The notes beneath the pieces are model-generated. The model was not told where the DNA came from. It saw nothing but the letters and a program-made list of their open reading frames with translations, and made no database searches. Made by a program: the position numbers and the translations under genes. From Bacteroidales bacterium UBA4333 (GTDB lineage Bacteria > Bacteroidota > Bacteroidia > Bacteroidales > Paludibacteraceae), in contig DGTP01000017.1 of assembly GCA_002394335.1 (NCBI GenBank), positions 58,405-73,047 of the forward strand: a DNA stretch of 14,643 nt, read 5' to 3'. This document shows positions 1-6,277 of the stretch, piece after piece (positions within the stretch are counted from its first letter, which is position 1; each line of letters starts with the position of its first letter).

Positions 1-59
1 CTCAAACCCGCGACCCCCAGCTTGGAAGGCTAGTGCTCTATCGACTGAGCTACTTCCGC
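1..59 (-). tRNA. tRNA-Gly (UCC), 3' end cut off by the window edge
   Basis: Read on the minus strand, the gene starts GCGGAAG (acceptor strand) at 59, has a normal D-arm (TAGCTCAG...GAGC), and an anticodon stem CTAGC/GCTGG closing a loop CTTCCAA. This gives anticodon UCC, which decodes GGA. The T-loop sequence GGGTTTGAG runs into the window edge, so about 14 nt of the 3' end is missing. It is the last visible member of a Thr-Tyr-Gly tRNA operon. In many Bacteroidales this group continues into another tRNA-Thr and tuf, which would lie outside the window. Confidence 0.93.
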
Positions 60-120
60 GAGATTTTGCGAAAATCTCAACGGGAATATTTCACGGGACT
101 TCCGCTGCGACGTGCGTCGC
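60..120 (-). other. Spacer hairpins between tRNA-Tyr and tRNA-Gly
   Basis: Two perfect inverted repeats fill the spacer. GAGATTTT/AAAATCTC around a 3-nt loop (60-78) abuts the 5' end of tRNA-Gly. GCGACG/CGTCGC around 2 nt (107-120) abuts the 3' end of tRNA-Tyr. Neither is followed by a T-run on the minus strand, so they look more like RNA-processing hairpins of the tRNA precursor than terminators. The function is inferred only from position. Confidence 0.4.
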
Positions 121-122
121 TG

Positions 123-205
123 TGGGTGCGGATGGATTCGAACCACCGAAGTCGAAAGACAGCAGATTTACAGTCTGCCCCATTTGGCCACTCTGGAACA
201 CACCC
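123..205 (-). tRNA. tRNA-Tyr (GUA)
   Basis: On the minus strand the acceptor 5' strand GGGTGTG (205-199) pairs with CGCACCC (130-124), with discriminator A at 123. The anticodon loop CTGTAAA gives anticodon GUA. A long variable arm is present between the anticodon stem and the T-arm GGTGG-TTCGAAT-CCATC, as expected for a class II tRNA-Tyr. The encoded 3' flank is not CCA, so the CCA must be added after transcription, unlike the neighbouring tRNA-Thr. It sits 22 nt downstream of tRNA-Thr. Confidence 0.96.
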
Positions 206-227
206 GATATTTTCAATGTTCACTTTT

Positions 228-303
228 TGGAGCCTCTAGTCGGACTCGAACCAACGACCGCTGGATTACAAATCTAGTGCTCTACCAACTGAGCTATAGA
301 GGC
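228..303 (-). tRNA. tRNA-Thr (UGU), with encoded CCA
   Basis: The acceptor GCCTCTA (303-297) pairs with TAGAGGC (238-232). The T-arm is GTTGG-TTCGAGT-CCGAC. The anticodon loop TTTGTAA gives anticodon UGU, which decodes ACA. After discriminator T (231), a CCA is encoded at 230-228. The anticodon stem CTAGA/TCCAG has one A-C mismatch in its middle pair, a small oddity in an otherwise normal gene. It is the first gene of the tRNA operon, about 30 nt downstream of a strong promoter. Confidence 0.95.
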
Positions 304-335
304 GCTCTATATGACCTTTGGTCGAAAAGCGGATG

Positions 336-366
336 CAAAGGTACTGCTTTTTTTCGACATGACAAA
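336..366 (-). promoter_or_regulatory. Promoter of the tRNA operon
   Basis: On the minus strand there is a TTTG (366-363), a 19-nt spacer and TACCTTTG (343-336), an exact Bacteroidota housekeeping promoter (-33 TTTG, -7 TAnnTTTG). Transcription should start near 330 and enter tRNA-Thr at 303. The core AAAAAAGCAGTACCTTTGCA is identical over 20 nt to the promoter core of the surface-protein gene at 10891. Confidence 0.88.
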
Positions 367-388
367 ATATTTTTGAAAAAAAATGACA

Positions 389-445
389 TTTTCTTGCATT
401 TTTTTGCATTTTTTTGCTATTTTTGGTCTTTTTTGACCATTTTTT
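389..445. other. Phased A/T-tracts (probable curved DNA) upstream of the tRNA promoter
   Basis: On the plus strand, T-runs of 4-7 nt start at 389, 399, 409, 420, 429 and 440, that is every 9-11 bp, close to one helical turn. Read toward the tRNA operon, these are A-tracts ending about 23 bp upstream of the TTTG element. Phased A-tracts are known to bend DNA and to act as UP-like elements at strong promoters. The tract overlaps the last codons of xerC (417-445), which may explain the Lys-rich tail of that protein. Confidence 0.6.
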
Positions 446-1370
446 GGCCTGAAAAGCCTCCTACTCTTGGATGAGCGTCACGATAAACACGCTGGATTTG
501 TTCGAATGTAGTATGGGTATAAACTTGGGTCGTATTGAGTGAAGCATGACCCAAAAGTGTCTGGATCGAACGTATGTCCGCCCCCTTGTCCAACAACGTG
601 GTGGCAAAAGTATGACGCAAGACGTGAGGAGAGTGTTTTTTCAAAGTCGAGACCTCTCCCATACGCGCACGCACGATATTATATATAGTAATACGCGCAA
701 GAGGTTTGATTTTGCCGGAGCGCAAACGTTGCACCCAAAACGGATGTCCGTCCATAATTCCCTCTGATGGTTGTTCCGTTTGTATCTTCTCCCGCGCCTC
801 GATATACGCGCCGATCTGCGCTACCAGCCTGTCCCCGATGGGGATAATACGCTCCTTGCGCCGCTTACCGAACACCCGGATCTGCCCTTCCGACAGATCA
901 ATGTCATTATCGGTAAGAGCTGTCATCTCCGCCAGACGCATCCCCGTCTGATAAAACATACTGATCACCAGGCTGTCCCTAATCGACTCAAAATCATCGG
1001 CATACACCATCTGCTGTGTTGCCTGCTCCATCTCATGGGGTTTGAAGAACACCGGCAGCGAAGGCTTGACTTTGGGCAGAATAACCTTACGTGTGATGTC
1101 CTTGTCCACTTTCTTCTCGCGCAAGAGATACTTGTAGTAACTCCTGAGCGCCGACATCTTGCGTTTGACTGAGCGCGGCGAGTGGCCTTTCTCCTCCATC
1201 ATCGCCAGCACCCAGCCTTTCACATCATTCTCGTCCGGCAAACACGGATTGAAATCCCCCGCCTTCACACCCAGATACGCGCAGAACTCTTTCAAGTCTT
1301 CGCGATAGGCTTCCACAGTGCGGGGGGAGTATTTCCGCTCGATAGCTATATAATCGAGAAAATCATTCAA
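417..1370 (-). CDS. xerC: Tyrosine recombinase XerC/XerD-type (chromosome dimer resolution)
   Basis: This 317-aa protein has the full two-domain architecture: an N-terminal SAM-like DNA-binding domain (residues 1-85) and a C-terminal phage-integrase catalytic domain (about 105-295). All catalytic residues are visible: R145 (TGMRLAE), K169 (FGKRRKE), H249 and R252 (HVLRH), H275 (LLGHAS) and nucleophile Y284 (TQVYTH). With a partner Xer protein it would resolve chromosome dimers at dif. The start is a TTG at 1370: the only nearby ATG (1366) is out of frame, and a strong AAAAGGAGG lies 7 nt upstream of the TTG. It is the last gene of a four-gene unit, 21 nt after the dehydrogenase. The tail of about 17 residues after HPR is longer than usual and is encoded by A-tract DNA. 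Whether it is XerC, XerD or a third paralog cannot be settled here. Confidence 0.93.
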   Translation of the reverse strand: MNDFLDYIAIERKYSPRTVEAYREDLKEFCAYLGVKAGDFNPCLPDENDVKGWVLAMMEEKGHSPRSVKRKMSALRSYYKYLLREKKVDKDITRKVILPKVKPSLPVFFKPHEMEQATQQMVYADDFESIRDSLVISMFYQTGMRLAEMTALTDNDIDLSEGQIRVFGKRRKERIIPIGDRLVAQIGAYIEAREKIQTEQPSEGIMDGHPFWVQRLRSGKIKPLARITIYNIVRARMGEVSTLKKHSPHVLRHTFATTLLDKGADIRSIQTLLGHASLNTTQVYTHTTFEQIQRVYRDAHPRVGGFSGQKMVKKDQK

Positions 1371-1377
1371 ATCCGTG

Positions 1378-1386
1378 CCTCCTTTT
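1378..1386 (-). promoter_or_regulatory. Strong Shine-Dalgarno deciding the TTG start of xerC
   Basis: The minus strand reads AAAAGGAGG, then 7 nt, then TTG at 1370. A near-perfect anti-SD match is unusual here, since the other genes in the window lack one. It supports the TTG start and suggests the recombinase is translated independently of the upstream dehydrogenase. Confidence 0.75.
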
Positions 1387-1391
1387 GCTTC

Positions 1392-2165
1392 TTATACGCA
1401 GGTATAACCGCCGTCCACAGGCAGAGCCACACCGGTTACATAACGCGATGCATCGGCTGCCAGGAAGCATACCGCACTATCCAGTTCGCCCTCATGACCA
1501 TAACGCTCCATCGGGATAACGGTCTTGGCATAGTTGGCGAAATACTCGGACTCCAGCGTCTCCTTGGTCAGCGGAGTGATGAAATAACCCGGACAGATGG
1601 CATTTACCGTAATGCCGTACTTGCCCCACTCGGCTGCCAGCGCACGGGTCATATTTACTACGCCGCCTTTGGCTGCATGGTAAGGAGAAGCCGGAGCAAT
1701 CTTATTGCCCACCAATCCGTACATGGACGCGATATTGATAATGCGCCCATATTGGTTGGGAATCATTGATTTCTTGGCTACGGCACGTGCTACGCGGAAC
1801 GAACCGAACAGATCAATCTGCATCTCGTTCTCAAACTGGGCGTCCGTGATGTCTTCAGCCGGAGCCACGGCACCCGTGCCGGCGTTATTGACCACGATAT
1901 CAATCCGTCCGAATCGTGCAACAGCATCCTCCACCATCTTGTCCACGGCCCCGGTATCGGTGATATCGCATTGCAGCGGCAGCACCTCCACGCCATACGC
2001 AGCCTCAATCTCGTGCTGCACCTCCAACAACTTCTCGTACCGGCGGGCAATGATCACCAACTTGCTTCCTCTGGCGGCAAGCGCTTTAGCCATCTGCACA
2101 CCAAGTCCGCCCGAGCAGCCTGTCACCAGTGCTACACGGCCGCTCAAATCAAATAAATCTTTCAT
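1392..2165 (-). CDS. Short-chain dehydrogenase/reductase (gluconate 5-dehydrogenase-like)
   Basis: This 257-aa classical SDR is a cytosolic NAD(P)-dependent oxidoreductase of usual length. It shows the cofactor motif TGCSGGLG (15-22), NNAG (93-96), catalytic S147, and Y162-x3-K166 in PYHAAKGG. It ends with ALPVDGGYTCV, the usual SDR substrate-loop terminus. The overall look resembles gluconate 5-dehydrogenase/sugar-acid SDRs of Bacteroidales, but SDR substrate cannot be read from sequence. The usual fourth catalytic residue (Asn in the NxxG-like helix) appears to be Asp118 (QIDLFGS). It lies between a deoxynucleoside kinase (15-nt gap) and xerC (21-nt gap) in one unit, and no obvious pathway link to either is seen. 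Confidence 0.88.
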   Translation of the reverse strand: MKDLFDLSGRVALVTGCSGGLGVQMAKALAARGSKLVIIARRYEKLLEVQHEIEAAYGVEVLPLQCDITDTGAVDKMVEDAVARFGRIDIVVNNAGTGAVAPAEDITDAQFENEMQIDLFGSFRVARAVAKKSMIPNQYGRIINIASMYGLVGNKIAPASPYHAAKGGVVNMTRALAAEWGKYGITVNAICPGYFITPLTKETLESEYFANYAKTVIPMERYGHEGELDSAVCFLAADASRYVTGVALPVDGGYTCV

Positions 2166-2180
2166 GAATAATAGTATCTG

Positions 2181-2831
2181 TTAATTAATTTCTTTGCCTG
2201 TCTGGGCATCCGACTCAAAGGGGAACAGTCCGAACAAATCTGCGTCTATATGATCGGTCACCCAACGGAAGTCCTCCGGATTGTCGCCGAACTTAACCGT
2301 GTCGCCGTCCACAATCAGCAGCTTGCCTTTGTATTCTTTTATCCACGCCTCGTACTTGTCGTTCAGACCCTGCAGATAGTCAATCTTCATCGACTGCTCA
2401 TAACCGCGGGCACGCTTCTGAATCTGCGCTACGAGAGTAGGTATGGAAGCACGCACATAAATCAGCAGATCAGGCATCTTGACCAGCGACATCATCAGGT
2501 TGAACAGATCCTGATAGTTGTCAAAATCACGGTCGCTCATCATCCCCTGATCGTGCAGATTGGGAGCAAAAATGCGGGCATCCTCATAGATAGTCCGATC
2601 CTGGATAATATACTTGTCCGACTTGCCTATCTCCACTACATCCTTGAACCTCTTGTTGAGAAAATACACCTGCAGATTGAATGACCAGCGGGCCATGTCT
2701 GCATAGAAGTCCGCCAAGTACGGGTTATACTCCACACTTTCGAAACGAGGTTCCCAACCATAATGTTTCGCCAACATCTTTGTCAAGGTCGTTTTGCCAC
2801 AACCTATGTTTCCTGCTACTGCTATGTGCAT
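2181..2831 (-). CDS. Deoxynucleoside kinase, paralog 1 (dAK/dGK family)
   Basis: This 216-aa kinase would phosphorylate deoxynucleosides to dNMPs in the salvage pathway, using ATP. It has a Walker A GNIGCGKTT (7-15), the DRT motif (78-80; DRS in most relatives) followed by E83, and a LID region with R140 and R142 (QKRARGYEQ). Length and motifs fit the dCK/dGK/Drosophila-dNK superfamily rather than TK1-type thymidine kinase. It is a close paralog of the gene just upstream (2845-3480), 13 nt apart, with conserved YGWEPRFES and QKR.RxYEQ blocks. Tandem dNK pairs of Lactobacillus form heterodimers, so a similar arrangement is possible here. Substrate preference is not readable from sequence. Confidence 0.92.
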   Translation of the reverse strand: MHIAVAGNIGCGKTTLTKMLAKHYGWEPRFESVEYNPYLADFYADMARWSFNLQVYFLNKRFKDVVEIGKSDKYIIQDRTIYEDARIFAPNLHDQGMMSDRDFDNYQDLFNLMMSLVKMPDLLIYVRASIPTLVAQIQKRARGYEQSMKIDYLQGLNDKYEAWIKEYKGKLLIVDGDTVKFGDNPEDFRWVTDHIDADLFGLFPFESDAQTGKEIN

Positions 2832-2844
2832 AGTTTTTTACGTT

Positions 2845-3480
2845 TTATTTGTTCCAGTTTTGTTCGCTGAAGAGACCGAACAACTCGGCATCCACTTTGT
2901 TGATCACCTTTCTGAAATCTTCAGGATTGTTCTCAAAATCCAACCCGTCCGACTCTATCACAAGTACTTTGCCCTCATACTGTTTGAAGATAAAATCCTC
3001 GTATTTGTCATTCAGATCCTTGAGGTAGTCTATCTGCATCGTCTGCTCGTAATCCCGTCCGCGCTTCTGAATCTGCGCTACCAGAGCCGGCACCGACTTA
3101 CGCAGATAGATAATCATGTCCGGCAGTTTCATCTGGTCTTTCATCAGATCAAAAAGCTCCATGAAAGTCTCATAATCCTTGTCTGACAGGTCTCCGCGCT
3201 CGTAGTTGTTACGCACAAAGACATACACCCCCTCAAAAATACTGCGGTCCTGCACAATCGTGTGCGATGCCTGCTGTACCGCCAGCATGTCTTTGAACCG
3301 CTCTTTCAGAAAATATGTCTCCAGACAGAATGCCCATCGCTTGATATCATGGTAGTAATCCTCCAGATAAGGATTGAAGGTCACGCTCTCAAACCGCGGC
3401 TCCCATCCGTAATACCGCGCCAACATCTTGGTCAGCGTAGTCTTTCCGGCACCGATATTTCCTGCTATGGCAATATACAT
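2845..3480 (-). CDS. Deoxynucleoside kinase, paralog 2 (dAK/dGK family)
   Basis: This 211-aa protein is the first gene of the dNK-dNK-SDR-xerC unit. It has a Walker A GNIGAGKTT (7-15), the canonical DRS (78-80) with E83, and LID arginines R140 and R142 in QKRGRDYEQ. It aligns with paralog 1 almost without gaps, although the acidic/aromatic positions around 84-97 (VYVFVRNN versus ARIFAPNL) differ, which is where substrate-site residues lie in this family. The ATG at 3480 is about 10 nt downstream of the predicted transcription start of the promoter at 3497-3528, so the leader is nearly absent. The role is cytosolic deoxynucleoside salvage. Confidence 0.92.
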   Translation of the reverse strand: MYIAIAGNIGAGKTTLTKMLARYYGWEPRFESVTFNPYLEDYYHDIKRWAFCLETYFLKERFKDMLAVQQASHTIVQDRSIFEGVYVFVRNNYERGDLSDKDYETFMELFDLMKDQMKLPDMIIYLRKSVPALVAQIQKRGRDYEQTMQIDYLKDLNDKYEDFIFKQYEGKVLVIESDGLDFENNPEDFRKVINKVDAELFGLFSEQNWNK

Positions 3481-3496
3481 CTTCGTAATTTGTGTG

Positions 3497-3528
3497 CAAA
3501 TTTACTACTTTTTTCTGACATACGCAAA
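3497..3528 (-). promoter_or_regulatory. Promoter of the dNK-dNK-SDR-xerC unit
   Basis: The minus strand shows TTTG (3528-3525), a 20-nt spacer and TAAATTTG (3504-3497). The whole 33-nt stretch differs from the waaA promoter (6216-6248) at only three positions, including the spacer, which is more similarity than the consensus elements need. Confidence 0.85.
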
Positions 3529-3568
3529 CAAAAGATGTTTTTTTCTCAAATATATCGCTTTGCAAGAC

Positions 3569-3597
3569 GAAAGCAACGCCATAATTGCGTTGCTTTC
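3569..3597 (-). terminator. Hairpin after the EF-G2 gene (probable terminator)
   Basis: A perfect 11-bp inverted repeat GAAAGCAACGC/GCGTTGCTTTC surrounds a 7-nt loop. It lies 32 nt downstream of the EF-G2 stop and 40 nt before the next promoter. On the minus strand it is followed by GTCTTGC rather than a clean T-run, so termination may be partial. Its position between two transcription units supports the call. Confidence 0.6.
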
Positions 3598-3628
3598 ATC
3601 CTTTTCTGAGCTTTCAACTGTATGTATA

Positions 3629-5785
3629 TCACTCTTCCTCGGTCTGCGTAGCAGCATACTCTTTGAGCAGTTTCTCCTGCACATCCGCCGGCACCAGTTC
3701 ATAGTCCTTAAACGACATCGTGAAGGTCGCACGACCGCCTGTCAGCGACGACAGTGTAGTCGAATAGGTACTCAACTCTTTGAGCGGCACAAGGGCTTTG
3801 AGACGGGTAAACTGCTTCTCGGTCTCCATACCCAATACCATACCGCGGCGGCCGTTGATGTCAGACATCACATCGCCCACAATATCCGACGGAGCAAAGA
3901 CTTCCACGTTGTAAATCGGCTCCAGCACTTTCGGATTGGCATTACGGAAGGCTTCCGCAAAGGCATTGCGTCCTGCCAGACGGAAGGAAATCTCGTTCGA
4001 GTCAACCGGGTGCATCTTACCGTCATATACAATCACGCGTACATCGCGGGCATACGAGCCGGTCAACGGTCCTTGTTCCATACGGTCCATCAGACCCTTT
4101 AAGATAGCCGGGATGAAACGCGTATCGATAGCGCCACCGACAATCGAGTTCACCAGCACCAGCTTGCCACCCCATTCCAATGAAATCTCCTGGGTGTCCT
4201 TGACATTGATGCGGTATTCCTGGTTGCCGAATTTATAGACTTCCTTCACCGGCTCGCCCTCTACATAAGGCTCTACGATGAGGTGTACCTCGCCGAACTG
4301 ACCCGAACCACCGGATTGTTTCTTATGGCGGTAGTCAGCACGGGCGGTCTTGGTGATGGTCTCACGATAAGGGATCTTGGGTTCGCCGAACTCGATAGCC
4401 ATCTTGTCATTGTTCTCCAGACGCCACTTCAAGGTACGGAGGTGGAACTCCCCCTGGCCCGAGACAATAGTCTGTTTCAACTCCTTCGATTGCTCTACTA
4501 TCCATGTCGGGTCCTCCTCGTGCATACGGGTCAGCAGTGCTGCCAGCTTCTCGTTATCCTGCTCATTCTGCGGCTTGATAGCACGGCGGTAACGCGGTTG
4601 CGGATACTCGATCGGAGCATACTGCAATTCACAGTCCTTGGCATTGAGGGTGTTACCCGTACGGGTGTCTTTCAACTTCACCGTAGCGGCGATGTCGCCT
4701 GCTGCCACTGCATCCACCAGCACGCGGTTGGCTCCGGCTACCATATACAGCTGGGAGATACGCTCCTTGGTGCCACGCTCCATATTCACGAGATCGTCAC
4801 CATTATGCACCGTACCCTGCATCACGCGGAAATACGACACCTCACCGATATGGGGTTCTACCGAAGTCTTGAAGACATACAGACTCGTCGGAGCATTGGC
4901 ATCAGCCGCTACCTTGGTGCCGTCCACTGTCGGATAAGCGAACTGTGAAGGCATCGGAGCCATACCGTTGAGGAAGTCCATCAGACGACGGACACCCATG
5001 TCCTTCAATCCGGAGCAGCAGATTACAGGATACATCGAACCGTCAGCATAAACCGACTTCAATCCCTGCATGATCTCTTCGTCGCTCAGACCCTCCGAGA
5101 GGAATTTTTCCAACAAGGTCTCATCGGCTTCGGCAGCCTGCTCCTGAAGTGCCTGACGCATCTCTTCCACGCGGTCGGCATACTCGGCAGGAATATCCTT
5201 CATCTCAGGTGCTCCGCCTTCCGGTTTCCACACAAGCATCTTGCCCTTCAGCACATCAATCACCGCATTAAATCCTGCTCCTGCATTCACCGGGAACTGG
5301 ATCAATGTACACTTGTTACCGAAGTTCTCCTTCAGTTGTGCAAAAGTATTCTCGAAATCAGCCGACTCATGGTCGCACTTGTTGATGACGAAAGCCATCG
5401 GTTTCTTCAGCTTCTCTACCAGACGGAAGTTGTTCTGGGTTCCTACCTCCACACCGCCGTTGGCTGTAAGAACGACAATCGCCGAACCTACCATATTCAA
5501 CGCTGCTACGGTACCTCCGCAGAAGTCGTCAGAACCTGCACAGTCGATGATATTGAGCTTCTTTCCCTCAAACTCTACATTGCATACAGTCGAGAAAACA
5601 GAATAACCATACTCTTTCTCTACAGGAAAATAATCGCAGACTGTTGATTGCGCCTCAATAGAACCACGGCGCTTAATCACCCCGCACTCGAACAACATCG
5701 ACTCCATCAAAGTCGTTTTTCCGGATCCACTGCCGCCTACCATGGCGACATTCTTGATCTCATTAGCTTGATAAACTTTAGCCAT
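3629..5785 (-). CDS. fusA2: Elongation factor G paralog, EF-G2 type, with altered GTPase motifs
   Basis: This 718-aa protein has the whole EF-G plan: a G domain (about 10-275), domain II (about 295-390), and domains III, IV (SGGSGQFGEVHLIVEP region) and V near the C-terminus. G motifs are G1 GGSGSGKTT (17-25), G4 NKCD (135-138) and G3 DCAGSDDF (81-88). Canonical EF-G has DTPGHVDF there, so the catalytic His is Ser85. The switch-I RGITI is replaced by YGYSV (59-63), losing the invariant Thr. No rpsL/rpsG neighbours are present, so this is not the str-operon fusA. Bacteroides EF-G2, an EF-G paralog reported to lack GTPase activity, to support translation in starvation and to be activated by Cur, matches in length and in the substitutions. 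It is a monocistronic gene with its own promoter. The gene symbol is by analogy to Bacteroides. Confidence 0.88.
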   Translation of the reverse strand: MAKVYQANEIKNVAMVGGSGSGKTTLMESMLFECGVIKRRGSIEAQSTVCDYFPVEKEYGYSVFSTVCNVEFEGKKLNIIDCAGSDDFCGGTVAALNMVGSAIVVLTANGGVEVGTQNNFRLVEKLKKPMAFVINKCDHESADFENTFAQLKENFGNKCTLIQFPVNAGAGFNAVIDVLKGKMLVWKPEGGAPEMKDIPAEYADRVEEMRQALQEQAAEADETLLEKFLSEGLSDEEIMQGLKSVYADGSMYPVICCSGLKDMGVRRLMDFLNGMAPMPSQFAYPTVDGTKVAADANAPTSLYVFKTSVEPHIGEVSYFRVMQGTVHNGDDLVNMERGTKERISQLYMVAGANRVLVDAVAAGDIAATVKLKDTRTGNTLNAKDCELQYAPIEYPQPRYRRAIKPQNEQDNEKLAALLTRMHEEDPTWIVEQSKELKQTIVSGQGEFHLRTLKWRLENNDKMAIEFGEPKIPYRETITKTARADYRHKKQSGGSGQFGEVHLIVEPYVEGEPVKEVYKFGNQEYRINVKDTQEISLEWGGKLVLVNSIVGGAIDTRFIPAILKGLMDRMEQGPLTGSYARDVRVIVYDGKMHPVDSNEISFRLAGRNAFAEAFRNANPKVLEPIYNVEVFAPSDIVGDVMSDINGRRGMVLGMETEKQFTRLKALVPLKELSTYSTTLSSLTGGRATFTMSFKDYELVPADVQEKLLKEYAATQTEEE

Positions 5786-5833
5786 AATCGTATTTTTTAA
5801 GGTTAAATGTCAGTTTTTGGTACAAAACCGGTG

Positions 5834-5865
5834 CAAAGATACAACTTTTTTTGCAAATATGCAAG
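5834..5865 (-). promoter_or_regulatory. Promoter of the EF-G2 gene
   Basis: The minus strand reads CTTG (5865-5862), a 20-nt spacer containing an A7 tract, and TATCTTTG (5841-5834). The -33 element matches TTG of the TTTG consensus, and the -7 element is perfect. The leader to the ATG at 5785 would be about 40 nt. The imperfect -33 box would fit activator control, as reported for Bacteroides fusA2, but no activator site is proven here. Confidence 0.8.
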
Positions 5866-5949
5866 AATTGAAGCATTTTTTATTATATTTTCCATCATTT
5901 TGTCTTGCTAACCCATTCCCCGCCCCATTTCCTTTCATCACCGCAATCA

Positions 5950-5983
5950 CAATAGTAAGATATAGATTCTAAACATACTATTG
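5950..5983. promoter_or_regulatory. Nested 34-bp dyad (possible operator) in the divergent spacer
   Basis: CAATAGTA (5950-5957) and TACTATTG (5976-5983) form a perfect 8-bp inverted repeat. Inside it, TAGA (5963-5966) and TCTA (5968-5971) form a second dyad around the same centre near 5967. It lies 85 bp upstream of the EF-G2 -33 element and about 230 bp upstream of the waaA promoter. It could be an operator or a bidirectional hairpin. No T-run follows on either strand. Confidence 0.4.
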
Positions 5984-6215
5984 CCGGACCGCTTTTTGTA
6001 CGCGAATTGCAATAAAAATTTGTTTTGTAATATTATTCGCTGTGTTTTGACGCCGATTTTTACATTTCCCCTCTCTCTCGAAACGGATAAGACCGGAAGG
6101 TGGTGAGTCCGATGCTCGTAATGGTGTAAAATGGAATGTTAAATAATATGTTTAGTCACTATATTTATGTTTTAGTCAATTTTTAGCACATAATCTGTCA
6201 CAAAAAGCACTAAAA
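5984..6215. other. AT-rich spacer between EF-G2 and waaA with no gene
   Basis: No convincing ORF or promoter box is seen in this stretch. Two items stand out. A GC-richer island at 6084-6111 can fold as CGGA/TCCG enclosing ACC-GGAA-GGT, a GNRA-like tetraloop. A direct repeat, TGTTTAGTCA (6149-6158) and TGTTTTAGTCA (6168-6178), has its copies two helical turns apart and lies 37-66 bp upstream of the waaA -33 box. The repeat is well placed for an activator site, but this is inference from position only. Confidence 0.4.
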
Positions 6216-6247
6216 TTTGCGTATGTGATAAAAAAGTAGTAATTTTG
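6216..6247 (+). promoter_or_regulatory. Promoter of the waaA-hisS-DUF1599-DoxX operon
   Basis: TTTG (6216-6219), exactly 20 nt, then TAATTTTG (6240-6247). Transcription should start near 6254, so waaA has a leader of about 25 nt. This also rules out a waaA start codon at 6245, which lies within the -7 box. Confidence 0.88.
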
Positions 6248-6277
6248 CGCATTATTTGGTTCGTAAAAACAAGAAAA

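Noticed and set aside
112..474. Open frame of 120 codons on the plus strand across the tRNA genes
   Set aside because: It is antisense to tRNA-Tyr and tRNA-Thr, the promoter and low-complexity DNA, and shows no protein-like domain.
417..1370. Integrase of a mobile element
   Set aside because: Length, lack of an arm-binding domain, context next to conserved tRNA and salvage genes, and no attachment-site duplication fit a housekeeping Xer recombinase better.
3428..4102. Long plus-strand frames opposite the EF-G2 and kinase genes (also 4283-4948, 1182-1769)
   Set aside because: They mirror strongly recognizable minus-strand proteins and have no domains or promoters; they are shadows of codon bias.
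5984..5995. 11-nt match GCCGGACCGCT between the spacer and the reverse complement of the hisS 16-bp repeat
   Set aside because: A single short match with no flanking similarity; likely chance.
6245..6277. Earlier waaA start (TTG at 6245)
   Set aside because: It overlaps the -7 promoter box and would lie upstream of the expected transcription start; ATG 6278 gives the usual N-terminal hydrophobic segment.
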